This document shows positions 15,487 to 22,239 of a stretch of DNA of 22,667 nt, one piece after another. The notes below the pieces were generated by a model. The model ran no database searches and was not told the origin of the DNA. It saw only the letters and a list, made by a program, of their open reading frames with translations. The DNA lies in contig DATAUK010000065.1 in assembly GCA_036268295.1 (NCBI GenBank), positions 1-22,667 on the forward strand, given 5' to 3'. This stretch comes from DATAUK01 sp036268295. Lineage in GTDB: Bacteria; Actinomycetota; Actinomycetes; JAFAQI01. Numbering within the stretch: position 1 is the stretch's first letter; every line of letters starts with the position of its first letter. A program made the translations under genes and the position numbers.

Positions 15487-16860
15487 TCAGTCGACCCGGC
15501 CGCGTGCCGCGGCGTAGCCAGCGCGCACCGGTGCCGCATCGAAGGTCGGGACGAGGGTCTCGCCGGTCGGCACGTGCCAGGTCGGGAGGCTGCCGCGAAG
15601 TGCCCAGGCTGCCTGCCGCGCCGCGCCTTTTGCGACGTACTCGGCCGGGTCGGGCACCATCATCGGGACGCCGAGGATCGACGGTGCGAGAGCCTGGACG
15701 GCGAGTGAATTGGCGCCGCCGCCGATCAGGATCGCCCGGTTCGGTGTGATGCCTCGGGCGGTGAGCGCCTCGACCGCGTCGGCGAGACCGCAGAGCATCC
15801 CTTCGACCGCAGCACGCGCGAGGTTGGCCGGCGTCATCGACGCCCGTGTCAACCCTCGCAGCGTGCCGGTGGCGTTGGGTCGGTTCGGAGTGCGTTCGCC
15901 GTCGAGGTAGGGCACCATCACGAGGCCGCCGGCGCCGGGCTCGGCGGCGAGCGCGAGCTGGTCGAGCCCAGCGAGGTTGGTGCCGAGCAACTCGGCGGTG
16001 GCGACCAGTACGCGGGCGGCGTTCAGCGTGCACACCAGCGGGAGAAAGTGACCGGTCGCATCGCAGAAGCCGGCGACCGCGCCTGACCGGTCGGCAGTCG
16101 GAGCGTCGTGGACCGCGGAGACGGTGCCGCTGGTGCCGATCGAGACGATCAGGTCACCGGTCGTCGCGCCAAGACCCAGCGCCGCCGCCATGTTGTCGCC
16201 GGTGCCGGCCGCGACGATCTTGCCGTCGACCGTCTCGCCGGCGATCTCCGCGGGACCCAGCACCGCGGGGGTCTTCAAGTCTCGCCCGAAGGCCCGGATC
16301 AACAGGTCGTTGCGGTAGCGGCCGTCGAACGGCGACCAGTAGCCGGTGCCAGAAGCGTCGCCGCGGTCGGTCACCAGTCGGGCGCCGCGAAGCAGCCGGG
16401 AGGTCAGCCAGTCGTGGGGGAGCACCGCGGCGTCTGCTTGTTGCGCGAGGTGGGGCTCATGCTCGGCGACCCAGCGCAGCTTGGTGATCGTGAACGACGC
16501 GACCGGCACCGAGCCGACCGCGTCGGCCCATTCGCTCCTACCGAGCTCCTCGACGAGCGCGGTCGCCGCGCCGCCCGAGCGGTTGTCGTTCCACAGCAAG
16601 GCCGGGCGTACGACGGAGCCGTCGCGGTCGAGCAGCACCAACCCGTGCTGTTGGCCTCCGACCGCGATCGCCTCCACGTCGTCGAGCAGGCCGCCAGATG
16701 TCGCAGCCTCGAAGGCGGCCAACCAGCGAGCCGGCTCGATCTCGGTCGCCTCCAGGTGGGTCGCGCGCCCCTCGCGTCGGATCTCGCCGGTGTCGGCGTC
16801 GGAGACGATCACCTTCGTTGCCTGGGTCGAGAGGTCGACGCCGGCGACGAGCGTGGTCAT
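15487..16860 (-). CDS. xylB: Xylulokinase
   Basis: A 457-residue FGGY-family kinase phosphorylating D-xylulose to xylulose 5-phosphate. Motifs: VAGVDLSTQATKVIVSDADT (phosphate loop, residues ~4-24), AIAVGGQQHGLVLLD (~77-91), ALLWNDNRSGGAA, VTDRGDASGTGYWS, AAGTGDNMAAALGLG (containing the catalytic-base Asp), SIGTSGTVSAV and AILIGGGANSLAVQALA. The length matches actinobacterial XylB. The ATG at 16860 overlaps the TGA of the upstream ROK gene by 4 nt (ATGA), so the two are translationally coupled; an upstream start at 16968 would lie deep inside the ROK gene. Assignment to xylulose rather than another sugar rests on motif similarity plus the neighbouring xylA. Confidence 0.93.
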   Translation of the reverse strand: MTTLVAGVDLSTQATKVIVSDADTGEIRREGRATHLEATEIEPARWLAAFEAATSGGLLDDVEAIAVGGQQHGLVLLDRDGSVVRPALLWNDNRSGGAATALVEELGRSEWADAVGSVPVASFTITKLRWVAEHEPHLAQQADAAVLPHDWLTSRLLRGARLVTDRGDASGTGYWSPFDGRYRNDLLIRAFGRDLKTPAVLGPAEIAGETVDGKIVAAGTGDNMAAALGLGATTGDLIVSIGTSGTVSAVHDAPTADRSGAVAGFCDATGHFLPLVCTLNAARVLVATAELLGTNLAGLDQLALAAEPGAGGLVMVPYLDGERTPNRPNATGTLRGLTRASMTPANLARAAVEGMLCGLADAVEALTARGITPNRAILIGGGANSLAVQALAPSILGVPMMVPDPAEYVAKGAARQAAWALRGSLPTWHVPTGETLVPTFDAAPVRAGYAAARGRVD

Positions 16861-17912
16861 GACGCGAACGCCAGGACGCCGTTGATCACGGACGCCGCCG
16901 CGCCGAGGCAGGCAGCCCGCCTGCCGTTGCCGGCCACCAGGACCTGCGGTGGCGCCAGTGCAGACCACAGCACTCGGGTGTCCAGCTCGGTCTGGATCGC
17001 GGGCACGAGCGCCTCCGCGTGCTCGGCGAAGACACCGCCGAGCAGCACCGTGCCGATGTCGAGGATGTTGAGGATTCCGGCCAGCGCGATCCCGAGCGGT
17101 CGGGCGATGGCCGCCGGGCCGGAGCGGGCAAGCACGTCCTGCCCGGCGTACACCTCCAGGCAGCCGCGCGCACCGCAGTGGCAGCGAGGGCCGTCGGGCA
17201 CCACCGTGAGGTGGCCGATCTCGCCGCTCCAGCCTCGAGAGCCGCGAAACAGCGCGCCGTCGATCACGACGCCGGCACCGATCCCGACCTCGCCGGAGAT
17301 GTGCACGAACGAGCGCAGCTCCGCGTTGACCTCCGAAAGCGCTGCGTAGTTCGCCTCGTTGTCCAGCGTCGTCGGGACCGGCAGATGTAGCGCCTGCTTG
17401 ACGTCGACCGCCTCCCAGCCGAGGTTCGGCGCGAGCAGCAGGTCGTCGTGCAGCAGTCCCGGCAACGCGACAGCTGCGCCGACCACCCCGCCGCTCGCCT
17501 TGCGCAATGCCCGGCGTGCGAGCGCGCGAGCGTCGCCGAGCACCTGCTCGGCCGGCCGGTCGCGGTTGTCGACGTCGAGGAGTTCCTCGAACCCGACTGC
17601 GCCGGTCAGATCGACGACCATCGCAGCCAGGTAGTCGACGTTGATCTCGACGCCGAGCGCCGCGACGGTGCCGGTGGCGAGGGTCAGCCCGGTCGCCGGC
17701 CGCCCACTGTGCGCCCTGCGTGGGAGTGCAACTTCGCGTACGAACTCGCCGGCTAGCAACTCGTCGACAAGAGCGGACGCAGTGGCGCGAGTGACACCCG
17801 TCGCGGCGGCGATCTGGGCTCGGGACACCGGCCTGTCGGCGGTGGCGACAACCTGCAGCGCGAGGCTGACATTGTGGTCCCGAAGCGAACGCTGCCGAGC
17901 TGGTGACGTCAT
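16857..17912 (-). CDS. xylR: ROK-family repressor of the xylose genes
   Basis: A 351-residue regulator. The N-terminal helix-turn-helix is at residues ~28-60 (RPVSRAQIAAATGVTRATAS, ALVDELLAGEF). The ROK sugar-binding domain follows: VGAAVALPGLL, LDNEANYAALSE, HISGEVGIGAGVVIDGALFR, and the zinc-binding DGPRCHCGARGCLEVYAG. It would repress xylA and xylB until xylose binds. The ATG at 17912 (MTSPARQRSLRDH) matches the usual start of this family. An ATG at 17957 would extend it by 15 residues but falls inside the palindromic operator, so it is disfavoured. It forms one operon with xylB (ATGA overlap) and is divergent from xylA. The gene symbol is by context. Confidence 0.9.
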   Translation of the reverse strand: MTSPARQRSLRDHNVSLALQVVATADRPVSRAQIAAATGVTRATASALVDELLAGEFVREVALPRRAHSGRPATGLTLATGTVAALGVEINVDYLAAMVVDLTGAVGFEELLDVDNRDRPAEQVLGDARALARRALRKASGGVVGAAVALPGLLHDDLLLAPNLGWEAVDVKQALHLPVPTTLDNEANYAALSEVNAELRSFVHISGEVGIGAGVVIDGALFRGSRGWSGEIGHLTVVPDGPRCHCGARGCLEVYAGQDVLARSGPAAIARPLGIALAGILNILDIGTVLLGGVFAEHAEALVPAIQTELDTRVLWSALAPPQVLVAGNGRRAACLGAAASVINGVLAFAS

Positions 17913-17921
17913 CCGCACGGC

Positions 17922-17950
17922 TTGACGGTGCCAGAACTTCGCAATAAGTT
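17922..17950 (+). promoter_or_regulatory. Candidate xylA promoter (-35/-10)
   Basis: TTGACG (17922-17927) is followed after exactly 17 nt by TAAGTT (17945-17950). This is a plausible housekeeping-sigma promoter reading toward xylA. The -10 overlaps the left arm of the palindrome at 17948-17962, the arrangement expected for steric repression. Confidence 0.5.
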
Positions 17951-17962
17951 CAACCATTGAAC
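17948..17962. promoter_or_regulatory. Candidate XylR (ROK) operator
   Basis: A perfect 15-bp dyad GTTCAA-CCA-TTGAAC sits in the divergent xylR/xylA gap, overlapping the proposed xylA -10 and likely start point. A direct CATTG repeat (17955-17959 and 17966-17970) extends past it. Binding by the adjacent ROK regulator is inferred from symmetry and position. Confidence 0.6.
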
Positions 17963-17997
17963 AATCATTGGTTTCGCCGACCCGCTTGGAGGCGCTC

Positions 17998-19170
17998 ATG
18001 GCCACCCCGCAGGACAAGTTCACGTTCGGCCTGTGGACCGTGGGCTGGCAGGCGCGTGACCCGTTCGGTGATGCGACCCGTGACCGGGTCGATCCGGTCG
18101 AGACCGTCCATCGGCTCGCCGAGCTCGGGGCGTACGGCGTCACGTTCCACGACGACGACCTGGTGCCGCACGGCTCGACGGACCGTGACGCGCTGATCAA
18201 GCGGTTCCGGACTGCGCTGGACGAGACCGGTCTGGTGGTGCCGATGGTCACGACCAACCTGTTCACCCATCCGGTGTTCAAGGACGGCGCCTTCACCAGC
18301 AATGACCGCTCGGTCCGTCGCTACGCCCTGCGCAAGGTGATCCGCAACCTCGATCTCGCCGCTGAGCTCGGCGCGACTACGTACGTGTTCTGGGGTGGTC
18401 GCGAGGGTTCCGAGACCGACGCCGCCAAAGACGTCCGGGCCGCGCTCGACCGCTACCGAGAAGGGCTCGACCTGCTCGCGTCCTACGTCAAGGACCGCGG
18501 CTACGGGATCCGGTTCGCGCTCGAGCCGAAGCCGAACGAGCCACGTGGCGACATCCTGCTTCCGACTATCGGCCACGCCCTCGCCTTTATTTCCTCGCTG
18601 GAGCACCAGGACATCGTGGGGGTGAACCCCGAGGTCGGGCACGAGCAGATGTCCAACCTCAACTTCGTGCACGGCATCAGCCAGGCGCTGTGGCACCACA
18701 AGCTGTTCCACCTCGACCTCAACGGCCAGCACGGCCCGAAGTTCGACCAGGATCTGGTCTTCGGCCACGGTGACCTGCTGAGCGCGTTCTTCCTGGTCGA
18801 TCTGCTCGAGAACGGCGGCCCGCAGGGTGCCATGCCCTACGACGGGCCGCGGCACTTCGACTACAAGCCGTCGCGGACCGAGGACATGACCGGTGTCTGG
18901 GAGTCGGCCGCCGACAACATGCGGACCTACCTGATGCTCAAGGAGCGGGCGGCGGCGTTCCGTGCCGATCCGGAGGTGAAGGCCGCGCTCGAGTCGAGCA
19001 AGGTGCTCGAGCTCGCGGTGCCCACGCTCGCCGCCGGCGAGTCCTACCAGGACCTGCTCGCCGACCGGACGGCGTTCGAGGACTTCGAGGCCGATGCGGT
19101 CGGCGGCCCCGGCTACGGCTTCGGCCGGCTTGACCAGCTCGCCGTCGAGCACCTGATGGGCGCCCGCTAA
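17998..19170 (+). CDS. xylA: Xylose isomerase
   Basis: A 390-residue, actinobacterial-type (class I) D-xylose isomerase converting D-xylose to D-xylulose in the cytoplasm. Diagnostic segments are all present: KFTFGLWTVGWQARDPFGDA, YGVTFHDDDLVPHG (catalytic His/Asp), TYVFWGGREG, FALEPKPNEPRGDILLPT (metal Glu and Lys), GVNPEVGHEQMSNLNF (Glu/His), LFHLDLNGQHGPKFDQDLVF (metal Asp residues) and HFDYKPSRTED. No active-site residue appears missing. The ATG at 17998 is fixed by GGAGG (17988-17992) 5 nt upstream; the upstream start at 17968 is not needed. It is divergent from xylR-xylB, with a promoter and operator between them. A large inverted repeat lies just after the stop. Confidence 0.97.
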   Translation: MATPQDKFTFGLWTVGWQARDPFGDATRDRVDPVETVHRLAELGAYGVTFHDDDLVPHGSTDRDALIKRFRTALDETGLVVPMVTTNLFTHPVFKDGAFTSNDRSVRRYALRKVIRNLDLAAELGATTYVFWGGREGSETDAAKDVRAALDRYREGLDLLASYVKDRGYGIRFALEPKPNEPRGDILLPTIGHALAFISSLEHQDIVGVNPEVGHEQMSNLNFVHGISQALWHHKLFHLDLNGQHGPKFDQDLVFGHGDLLSAFFLVDLLENGGPQGAMPYDGPRHFDYKPSRTEDMTGVWESAADNMRTYLMLKERAAAFRADPEVKAALESSKVLELAVPTLAAGESYQDLLADRTAFEDFEADAVGGPGYGFGRLDQLAVEHLMGAR

Positions 19171-19175
19171 GCCCA

Positions 19176-19250
19176 GGTTTCCGTCAAACCCGCTCGTATC
19201 AACCGTTTCAGGGGGCTCAAACGGTTGATACGCGCAGGTTTGGCGAAACC
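19176..19250. repeat. Long inverted repeat downstream of xylA (candidate terminator)
   Basis: The left arm 19176-19208 and right arm 19219-19250 form an inverted repeat of about 32 bp. The inner 14 bp are perfect (CGTATCAACCGTTT at 19195-19208 against AAACGGTTGATACG at 19219-19232), with a 10-nt loop. Outside them are one mismatch and a 2-bp match, then CAAACC and GGTTTC blocks that also pair. It begins 5 nt after the xylA stop and ends 63 nt before the sigma-factor start. A transcription terminator is the simplest reading, although no T-run follows. Confidence 0.7.
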
Positions 19251-19313
19251 GGGGGGCGAAAAGTTTCTTGGGTTGGCATTACACGTTCGGCGCGGTAGCG
19301 GCATCTTAGAGAC

Positions 19314-19829
19314 GTGACGTTCGCAGAGTTCGCAGCCGCGAGGCTGCCACGGCTGCTGCGCTACGCCGTGGTCCTCACCGGCGACCGGGACCTGGCACAG
19401 GACATCGTCCAGGAAGTGCTGGCCCGCGCTCAGGTCCGCTGGAAGCGGATCGAGCGCAGTGACTCCCCGGATGCCTACGTACGCCGGATGGTGCTCAACG
19501 AGTATCTGTCGTGGCGGCGTACCTGGACCGTCCGCAACGTTCGTGCGGTCGGCGAGCGGCTGGTCGACGTCAGTGACCGCCGCTCGGAGTCCCGCGACTA
19601 TGCGCAGGACGTGGTCGAGAACGACGAGCTGTGGAACCGGCTCGCCACGCTGCCTCGCAAGCAGCGCGCGGTCCTCGTCCTTCGCTATTACGAGCAGCTC
19701 GACGACGAGGAGATCGCCTACCTGCTCGGCTGCGCTCAAGTGACCGTACGAAGCAACGCATCCAAGGCATTGAAGGCGCTGCGGCTCCAGTCGGAGCGGC
19801 AGTTCATCACCGTGGCAGGAGAAGCCTGA
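19314..19829 (+). CDS. SigE-family ECF RNA polymerase sigma factor
   Basis: A 171-residue ECF sigma factor. Region 2 is at residues ~2-65 (FAEFAAARLPRLLRYAVVLT, GDRDLAQDIVQEVLARAQVR, DAYVRRMVLNEYLSWRR). Region 4 is at ~108-160 (LPRKQRAVLVLRYYEQLDDE, EIAYLLGCAQVTVRSNASKA). The sequence matches the actinobacterial SigE-family ECF pattern, in which the partner is often a single-pass membrane protein encoded next door. The start is GTG at 19314 with no strong ribosome-binding site. The stop overlaps the next ATG by 1 nt (TGATG). I could not identify an autoregulated promoter with confidence. Confidence 0.9.
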   Translation: MTFAEFAAARLPRLLRYAVVLTGDRDLAQDIVQEVLARAQVRWKRIERSDSPDAYVRRMVLNEYLSWRRTWTVRNVRAVGERLVDVSDRRSESRDYAQDVVENDELWNRLATLPRKQRAVLVLRYYEQLDDEEIAYLLGCAQVTVRSNASKALKALRLQSERQFITVAGEA

Positions 19830-20938
19830 TGATCGACGACACCGCCCAGCTCACCGAGGCCTTTGCGGCACACGAGCACCTGGCGCCCAACGCAGACGAC
19901 GTCCTCGTGAAGTCGCGGGAGATCGCCCGCTCAATCCACCGTCGGCGCTGGGCGGTCCGGGCGACCGGCGGCGCAGTCCTGGCCTCCGGTCTCGTCGCCG
20001 GGGGCATCGCGCTCCCGGGTCGCGCCGGTCCGGCTCATGCCAACCAGACGAGGGTCAGCGTCGCCGATAGTGGTTCGAGCAGCCCGAGTGCGGCGCCGTC
20101 CTCGGCGACCTACACCCAGGCGCAGGACTTGGCGGCGTACTTCGCGGCGGGCTATGACTACGCCGACGCGACCAAGCTCGCCACCGCTTGGAACGAGACC
20201 GACATCAACCAGGTCAAGGCCGACGCCGGCCTCAGGTTGCTCGAAGGGGAGACCCTGCCGGTGCAGCCGAGCGGGACGCCTGAGACGCCGGTCAACAGCG
20301 ATGTCAGCGCCTTCTTCGCGGCGGGCTACACCATCGCCGACGCGCAGCAGCTCAGCAAGATGTGGCACGTCAGCACCTACCAGGCAAAGGCGAAGGCCGG
20401 TAAGGAGCTGGTCAACCACGAGCCGGTCCCGATCCCGCCGAGCGGCTCGAGTACGTCTAGCGGCTCCGCAACCGCAGCGCATGTGCTGACCGGCAGCAAG
20501 GCAAGCATCGCGGCCAAGCTGACCCAGGCCAAGGTTCGGGCGCTGAAGAACGCATCTGTGGATAGCGCCAACCCACCGGCCGACACCCAGGCCGACCAGG
20601 ACCGGGCCGCGTTCTTCGCGGCCGGCTACACCTACAACGACGCGGTCGCGCTCGGCAACCTCTGGCACGACTCAGACCCGTGGCAGGTCAAGGCTGACGC
20701 CGGCCAGAAGCTGATCGACGGGCAGACCCTGCCGATTGCTCCTGGCTCCAGTCCGAACCCGCCAGCACCTCCCGTGACGCAGACCGACAAGGACGTCAAC
20801 GCGTTCTTCGCCGCCGGCTATACCTACAACGACGCGGTCAAGCTGGGCAAGATCTGGAACGACTCCAGCACCTACCAGGTGAAGGCGGACGCCGGTAAGA
20901 AGCTGCTCGACGGACAGACGCTGCCGATCGCACCTTGA
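19829..20938 (+). CDS. Single-pass membrane protein with four extracytoplasmic repeats, probable sigma-factor partner
   Basis: A 369-residue protein of unrecognised family. Residues 1-40 are cytoplasmic and end in basic IHRRR. Residues ~43-65 (AVRATGGAVLASGLVAGGIA) form a membrane segment, followed by a Ser/Pro-rich linker. The rest is outside the membrane: four copies of a ~49-residue unit at ~99-147, 157-204, 256-305 and 320-369. The consensus is FFAAGYxxxDAxxLxxxW, a short variable loop, QxKAxAG and a closing LPIxP. The N-terminal HEHLAP stretch plus one membrane helix fits the place of an anti-sigma partner, but there is no zinc HxxxCxxC motif and no cysteine at all. The ATG at 19829 has AGGAG and is 1-nt coupled to the sigma gene. 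The 3' end overlaps the amidoligase start. Anti-sigma function is inferred from position. Confidence 0.8.
   Translation: MIDDTAQLTEAFAAHEHLAPNADDVLVKSREIARSIHRRRWAVRATGGAVLASGLVAGGIALPGRAGPAHANQTRVSVADSGSSSPSAAPSSATYTQAQDLAAYFAAGYDYADATKLATAWNETDINQVKADAGLRLLEGETLPVQPSGTPETPVNSDVSAFFAAGYTIADAQQLSKMWHVSTYQAKAKAGKELVNHEPVPIPPSGSSTSSGSATAAHVLTGSKASIAAKLTQAKVRALKNASVDSANPPADTQADQDRAAFFAAGYTYNDAVALGNLWHDSDPWQVKADAGQKLIDGQTLPIAPGSSPNPPAPPVTQTDKDVNAFFAAGYTYNDAVKLGKIWNDSSTYQVKADAGKKLLDGQTLPIAP
20123..20935 (+). repeat. Four tandem-type coding repeats (~49 residues each)
   Basis: The units are at about 20123-20269, 20297-20440, 20594-20743 and 20786-20935. Each carries FFAAGY (YFAAGY in the first), a DA pair, an invariant Trp, a Q-x-KA-x-AG segment and an L-P-(V/I) end. 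Units 3 and 4 are roughly three-quarters identical in protein and clearly similar in DNA, pointing to recent duplication; units 1 and 2 are more diverged. Unstructured Ser/Pro/Ala linkers separate the units. Confidence 0.85.
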
Positions 20939-21987
20939 GCAAGGCGCTCCATCGGCGTACCGGATTCGAGCTCGAGCTGCTCGCACCCCGCGGCTCGAGC
21001 CGGCGGACCTTGGCCATCGCTCTCGCTCACGAGTGCGGTGGCCAGGTTCGCCAGGTCTGGCATCAGGACAGTGAACCGACGTTGGTGTCAGGGTTCGGTG
21101 GCCGTTTTCTTCATCTGACGCAGGGCTTCGAAGTCCTCGATCCCTCCGGTGCGGTGCTCTGCACGTTGGTCGACGACGTCACGATCGTCAGCGATCTCGA
21201 CCCGGCCGCGCCGGCGCCCGCCGGCTGGCACCGGATCCTGACCGACGACCCGCGACTGCTGCGGCTTCTCGCGCGCGTGAGCGATCCGGACGGGACGGTT
21301 GGTACGGCGCTCGCCGGTGTCGCGGAGATCTGGGGTGAACCGGTCGAGCAGCTCGGCAGTGTCTGGCGAGTGGAGTCCGAGGGCGCGACGATCGCGCTTG
21401 CCACGACCGCGGGCGGCGAGCGCGAGCGGCCGTGCGAGATCGTCACGCCGCCACTGACCGAGGACCACGCGGCGGCGCTGGAGCGGCTGCTCGCCCCCGC
21501 TCGCGGCTTGGGTTTCACGGTGCCGGTCGAGGCCGCGGTCCACGTCCATCTCGACGGCGCTCCGTTTCGTGACCCGGCCGCGCTCGCCAACGTGGTGCGG
21601 CTGTTCGCGCACTGGCGCGAGCCGCTGCGGCGGCTGTTCGGCACCAACCCGAACTGTCGTCGGCTCGCGCCGCTGCCCGCGGAGCTGGTTGAGGCGGTCG
21701 ACGGCGAGCCGACGACTGGCGAGCTGCGCAAGGCCGCCGGCCGAGGCGGGCTCACCAAGTTCTTCGACGTCAACCTGACCCAGCTGCTGCGTGACAACCC
21801 GATTCGCGACACCATCGAGGTCCGGATCCTGCCCGGCACCGCAGATAGCGACGAGGCCGTCACCAGGGCGGCAATGATCGAGGCCCTCCTCGAACGTTGC
21901 CTTGAGCCGGAGCGCTTTCCGTCGCCACCGACCAACCTCGAGACGGCGACGAGCGCGTTGCATCGGATGGCAACTGAGCGGGTCTGA
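20935..21987 (+). CDS. Putative amidoligase-family enzyme
   Basis: A 350-residue protein resembling the putative amidoligase family (glutamate-cysteine-ligase/glutamine-synthetase-like COOH-NH2 ligases). Visible landmarks: GFELELLAP with paired Glu12/Glu14 near the N-terminus, CEIVTPPL (~167-174), a HVHLDG strand (~203-208), FFDVNLTQLL (~276-285) and TIEVRILPGT with an Arg (~293-302). In the family these segments bind ATP/metal and the acyl phosphate, joining a carboxylate to an amine. The start is TTG at 20935, overlapping the preceding TGA by 3 nt, so translation is coupled to the repeat protein. No signal peptide is present, so the enzyme is cytoplasmic. The substrate is unknown; a cell-wall peptide, a small peptide or the co-encoded protein are possibilities. 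Confidence 0.72.
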   Translation: MSKALHRRTGFELELLAPRGSSRRTLAIALAHECGGQVRQVWHQDSEPTLVSGFGGRFLHLTQGFEVLDPSGAVLCTLVDDVTIVSDLDPAAPAPAGWHRILTDDPRLLRLLARVSDPDGTVGTALAGVAEIWGEPVEQLGSVWRVESEGATIALATTAGGERERPCEIVTPPLTEDHAAALERLLAPARGLGFTVPVEAAVHVHLDGAPFRDPAALANVVRLFAHWREPLRRLFGTNPNCRRLAPLPAELVEAVDGEPTTGELRKAAGRGGLTKFFDVNLTQLLRDNPIRDTIEVRILPGTADSDEAVTRAAMIEALLERCLEPERFPSPPTNLETATSALHRMATERV

Positions 21988-22239
21988 GGGCATCACGCGG
22001 GTCGGGAGCCGGTCCTCGTTTGGTCACGGAGCGGTGTCGTTCGCGGTCATCCAGTAGTACGCGCCGACATCGAACTTTCGAGGATTCGAGCGCGTTGGGT
22101 GAACCAAACGTATCGGTGGTGTCTCGGTTGTACTGCGCTTTGGCCACCGCCCCCAACGGCGCTGATCGGGGACCTACTGTTCAGGTCTCTGGATGGCTGT
22201 GTCTACCCGGGCACAGGTATGCGTCGTGAAAGGACCAGC

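Noticed and set aside
14456..16033. 525-codon open frame on the minus strand
   Set aside because: It runs antisense to the Gfo/TIM-barrel genes and out of frame with xylB, is Arg-rich and shows no domain; a high-GC shadow frame.
16108..17349. 413-codon open frame on the plus strand
   Set aside because: Antisense to xylB and xylR, both of which have complete family motifs.
17965..19152. 395-codon open frame on the minus strand
   Set aside because: Exact antisense of xylA, whose active-site motifs are intact; low-complexity Glu/Val/Arg product.
21088..21996. 302-codon open frame on the minus strand
   Set aside because: Antisense to the amidoligase-like gene; Arg-rich with no motif.
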